64,000 nt of DNA, taken from NCBI RefSeq assembly GCF_016859125.1, contig NZ_CP069338.1:3436501-3500500 (forward strand), in the 5' to 3' direction. The notes beneath the pieces were generated by a model, which was not told where the DNA came from, ran no database searches, and saw nothing but the letters and a program-made list of their open reading frames with translations. Source of the DNA: Archangium violaceum (GTDB taxonomy: Bacteria > Myxococcota > Myxococcia > Myxococcales > Myxococcaceae). This document shows positions 62,126 through 64,000 of this stretch, in pieces (within the stretch, counting starts at the first letter, position 1; every line of letters begins with the position of its first letter). Both the position numbers and the translations under genes were made by a program.

Positions 62126-62753
62126 GACGTCCCCCTGGGAAGACCATTTCAGCGGTCCGGAGAACCAGAGCCACGCGGCGCAGCTCGGGATGTGGATATT
62201 CCTGGGCTCGGAGGTGCTGCTCTTCACGAACCTGTTCGTGGGGTACGGGGTGTACCGGTACTACTACCCGGAGGTCTTCGCGGAGGCGAGCAGGCACCTG
62301 AAGGCGGACTGGGCGCTGGTGCAGACGCTGCTGCTGGTGACGAGCAGCCTGATGGTGGTGCTGGCGGTGCACTACATCCGGCAGGGGCGGCAGTTCCTGA
62401 CAGCGCTGGTGTTGCTGCTGGCGATCCTGATGGGAGTGGGGTTCCTGGGCATCAAGGGATGGGAGTACTGGGAGCACTGGAAGGAGGGAGCGCTGCCGGG
62501 GGAGTACTACCACTTCGAGGAGATACCGGAGCAGGGAGGGTCGCTCTTCTACACGCTGTATTTCCTGCTCACGGGGCTGCATGCCATCCACATGCTGGTG
62601 GCGTTGGGGCTATTGGGATGGCTGGCCTTCGGGGCCGTGGCGGGGAAGTACACGGCCGGGTACCACATCCCGGTGGAGGTAGGAGGGCTGTACTGGCACC
62701 TGGTGGACGTCTTCTGGCTGTTCATCTACCCACTGCTGTACCTGGTGGAGTGA
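62115..62753 (+). CDS. ctaE: Cytochrome c oxidase subunit III
   Basis: A 212-residue subunit III with five predicted membrane helices and the family ends SHAAQLGMWIFLGSEVLLFT and GLYWHLVDVFWLFIYPLLYL. It stabilises the subunit I core. The start is GTG 62115 inside the COX1 end; the overlap of 11 bases shows coupling. The N-terminal two helices of the seven-helix form are absent, as is common in bacterial A2 oxidases. Confidence 0.94.
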   Translation: MSTETSPWEDHFSGPENQSHAAQLGMWIFLGSEVLLFTNLFVGYGVYRYYYPEVFAEASRHLKADWALVQTLLLVTSSLMVVLAVHYIRQGRQFLTALVLLLAILMGVGFLGIKGWEYWEHWKEGALPGEYYHFEEIPEQGGSLFYTLYFLLTGLHAIHMLVALGLLGWLAFGAVAGKYTAGYHIPVEVGGLYWHLVDVFWLFIYPLLYLVE

Positions 62754-62764
62754 AGGAGGGAACC

Positions 62765-63151
62765 ATGGCGGAGGAGAAGAAGAAGTCCGCATGGGGGTAC
62801 GTGGGGGTGTGGGCGGTGCTGGCGGTGCTGACGGTGCTGACGTGGGTATTGGGGACGAAGCTGAAGCTGGGGCCGATGGGCCTGCCGGTGGCACTGCTCA
62901 TCGCGGTGGCGAAGACGGTGCTGGTGGCGATGTTCTTCATGCACCTGGTGGAGCAGCCCGGAGCGAGGCGGGTGGTGTTTCCGGTATCGGTGCTATTCCT
63001 GGCGTTGCTGATGGGAGGGACGCTCATTGATGCGATGACACGCATCCGGATGGCGAGGCCCGACGGCATCGAGGACGAGCTGGAGCCGAAGAGGCCGGCC
63101 TCGACGAGGACGGAGCCACCGGGCTCACCGAACCGCTGGATGGGCAATTGA
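62765..63151 (+). CDS. ctaF: Cytochrome c oxidase subunit IV
   Basis: A 128-residue small subunit with three transmembrane segments (WGYVGVWAVLAVLTVLTWVL; MGLPVALLIAVAKTVLVAMF; VVFPVSVLFLALLMGGTLID), matching the prokaryotic subunit IV (COX4_pro). The MFFMHLVEQ motif after helix 2 is characteristic. The 26-residue tail is hydrophilic. GAAGGAGGG precedes ATG 62765, 11 bases after subunit III. It is the last gene of the respiratory operon, followed by the 37-base repeat. Confidence 0.92.
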   Translation: MAEEKKKSAWGYVGVWAVLAVLTVLTWVLGTKLKLGPMGLPVALLIAVAKTVLVAMFFMHLVEQPGARRVVFPVSVLFLALLMGGTLIDAMTRIRMARPDGIEDELEPKRPASTRTEPPGSPNRWMGN

Positions 63152-63158
63152 AGACCCA

Positions 63159-63195
63159 CCCCTCTCCCTCTGGGAGAGGGACGGGGTGAGGGTAT
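63159..63195 (+). repeat. 37-base REP-like repeat, copy 4
   Basis: CCCTCTCCC-TCT-GGGAGAGGG hairpin and the GGTGAGGGTAT tail, seven bases after the last oxidase gene. It directly abuts the tmRNA fragment. Its stem may act as an end signal or 3-prime stabiliser for the operon mRNA. Confidence 0.85.
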
Positions 63196-63198
63196 GGA

Positions 63199-63230
63199 GG
63201 GGACGCGGGTTCGATTCCCGCCGCCTCCAC
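63199..63230 (+). ncRNA. ssrA: 3-prime fragment of tmRNA gene (ssrA), likely attachment site
   Basis: The T-arm GCGGG-TTCGATT-CCCGC (63205-63221) is followed by CGCCTCC and A, the 3-prime strand of the tmRNA acceptor stem and discriminator. GGGGACGCGGG at the front also fits the tmRNA end. The remaining 300-plus bases of the gene are absent. The bases after the discriminator are CACTGAG, so CCA is not encoded. tmRNA 3-prime ends are classic integration sites, so this is probably an att core left by a genomic island; an integrase fragment is 70 bases away. Confidence 0.75.
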
Positions 63231-63239
63231 ACTGAGAAG

Positions 63240-63274
63240 CCCAGCAACTTCAAGGGGTTGCTGGGTTTTTCTTT
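63240..63274 (+). terminator. Rho-independent terminator of the tmRNA-type transcript
   Basis: CCCAGCAAC (63240-63248) pairs with GTTGCTGGG (63257-63265), then TTTTTCTTTG. It stands ten bases past the tmRNA fragment, where the native terminator of ssrA would be, suggesting that the DNA to the right of the fragment is the original 3-prime flank or a copy carried by the element. Confidence 0.85.
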
Positions 63275-63298
63275 GCCCTCGTTTTCCTCTATGTGCCC

Positions 63299-63412
63299 TC
63301 AGTGTGCCCCTTCGGCGCTTCTGGCCGGAGCGGCGTGGAGCTGGGGCACAGGCCGGTCGAGCTGCTGCACTGCGCTCGCGAGCATCTCGGGGGACAGGTG
63401 GGCGTAACGCTT
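63299..63412 (-). pseudogene. C-terminal fragment of a tyrosine recombinase (integrase)
   Basis: Minus-strand frame KKRYAHLSPEMLASAVQQLD and RPVPQLHAAPARSAEGAH, then stop at 63299-63301. YAHL is the catalytic-Tyr tail of phage-type integrases (family: Tyr-x-His-Leu with the active-site Tyr just before the end of the protein). The catalytic Arg-His-Arg core is missing. It stops 69 bases from the tmRNA fragment, as expected for an int gene next to its attachment site. Confidence 0.7.
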
Positions 63413-63422
63413 TTTCGGGTCG

Positions 63423-63785
63423 GTGAGAGAGCAGCCGGGAAACGCGCTCGGGTTGGAGGAGAAGAAGAGCCGCAGCTACACGCTCAGCGACGAGACCCGC
63501 CCGGTGAGCGTGGCTGTGCGACTGGCCCTCAAGAACCCCGGTGCCGAGCCCTGGACGCTCGCGGGGGCGGCGCTGGTGGACAAGGCGGGGGAAGAGGTGG
63601 AGCTTTCCCGGTGGCAAGAGGCGCCCATTCCCGCGAATGGGGCCGGTGCCGTCGTGGTGGGCATCGAGGGGGAGCGCGCGCAGCTCGGCTGCCCCTGCAC
63701 ACTCAAGCTATGGGAAGCACATGGGCCACGCACCTTCACCCTCGGGAACGTCGAGTTCCCCGAGGGGAAAGCGAAGGGGCCCTGA
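63423..63785 (+). pseudogene. C-terminal part of a DUF2381-family protein, N-terminus lost
   Basis: About 120 residues in one open frame from GTG 63423: RPVSVAVRLALKNPGAEPWT, then GAALVDKAGEEVELSRW, and KLWEAHGPRTFTLGNVEFPE at the end. This matches the second half of DUF2381, a secreted family abundant in myxobacteria next to kinases and toxins. No signal peptide or first domain is present, and a TAA stands 24 bases upstream in frame; the break falls right at the integrase fragment, so the gene was cut by a recombination event. Confidence 0.65.
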
Positions 63786-63813
63786 GCACGGCCACCGCGA
63801 GCCGCGCCGAGTC

Positions 63814-64000
63814 TCAAGAGGCTGCGCGCCCGCCAATCTCCGGGAAGCGCTCGTAGGCCCGTTTGAGCGCGTCCAGGTGGGCCGGGTTGTCCAGGTCGAG
63901 CGGCGCATCGGTGAGCTGTACAACCCACCCGCCCGACGCGGTACGCCGTGAGCGCGAGAGCAGGTCCGCATCGCGGGCGGGGTCTGGAAAGCCGATGGCA
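63814..64000 (-). CDS. C-terminal end of an unknown protein (runs off right edge)
   Basis: A minus-strand frame of about 61 codons with stop at 63814-63816. The peptide includes WVVQLTDAPLDLDNPAHLDA and then LKRAYERFPEIGGRAAS, which looks like the end of a DUF5953-type myxobacterial protein (a family thought to contain immunity proteins). The identification rests on a short tail and is uncertain. It is convergent with the DUF2381 remnant. Confidence 0.45.
   Translation of the reverse strand, partial: AIGFPDPARDADLLSRSRRTASGGWVVQLTDAPLDLDNPAHLDALKRAYERFPEIGGRAAS

Noticed and set aside
63024-63617. Minus-strand frame containing AAGIEPASPPYPHP
   Set aside because: The GIEPAS peptide is the reverse reading of a T-loop (GGTTCGATTCC), a well-known artefact of tRNA and tmRNA ends. 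It is not a protein.

Overview
The window is high-GC DNA that most likely comes from a myxobacterium of the Cystobacterineae type (Archangium, Cystobacter, Melittangium or a relative). The evidence is the combination of families: lipoprotein polymorphic toxins of the SitA kind, a DUF2381 remnant, an ADYC-domain protein, a Ser/Thr kinase fused to an nSTAND ATPase and a sulfatase-modifying-factor domain, and an alternative complex III cluster fused to a caa3 oxidase cluster. The species call is inference; no rRNA or other decisive marker is present.

Layout. 1-9.4 kb: start of gamma-glutamyltranspeptidase, a site-2 protease with CBS domains, a CBS protein, a beta-propeller lipoprotein, an ECF sigma factor with its flanking partners, an AraC/GyrI-type regulator and several unknowns. 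9.5-15.9 kb: two toxin-immunity loci on opposite strands with a small inverted-repeat element and decayed sequence between them. The two toxins share the same lipoprotein leader, which suggests cargo exchange behind a common export/transfer module. 15.9-20.2 kb: a P450 divergent from a UbiA-like prenyltransferase, and a double-KaiC ATPase coupled to a receiver protein. 20.5-22.4 kb: an AAA ATPase translationally coupled to a DUF3226/TOPRIM-like protein, a candidate defence module. 22.4-24.4 kb: a lipoprotein, a four-helix copper-storage protein and fragments of ZIP and DUF421 genes. 24.4-31.5 kb: a sugar regulon with an ROK regulator, a ribose/xylose-type ABC importer, a Gfo/Idh/MocA oxidoreductase and a TIM-barrel isomerase, with an XylR-like dyad at the importer start. 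31.7-34.0 kb: a large secreted CxxCH protein. 34.2-36.1 kb: a second ATPase plus partner module, whose second gene is frameshifted. 36.1-46.4 kb: PhzF-like protein, immunity-like protein, AraC/VOC pair, VOC protein, DoxX protein, a ricin-lectin plus thaumatin-like lipoprotein, a DUF11/OmpA pair and an ADYC protein. 46.5-51.4 kb: the giant kinase and an alpha/beta hydrolase.

51.5-63.2 kb is a tightly packed respiratory operon. ActA-F (alternative complex III, a quinol:cytochrome c oxidoreductase) is followed by a small membrane protein and the four subunits of a caa3-type cytochrome oxidase whose CuA subunit carries its own cytochrome c domain. Nearly all of these genes overlap by 4-23 bases. 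Electrons would run from quinol through ACIII to the fused cytochrome c/CuA subunit and then to oxygen.

63.2-64.0 kb is a mobile-element scar: the 3-prime end of a tmRNA gene with its terminator, the C-terminal end of a tyrosine integrase, a truncated DUF2381 gene and the end of another gene. A 37-base repeat (hairpin plus GGTGAGGGTAT tail) occurs four times in intergenic DNA, always in the same orientation.

Start codons were chosen from visible Shine-Dalgarno sequences where possible; several genes use GTG or TTG.
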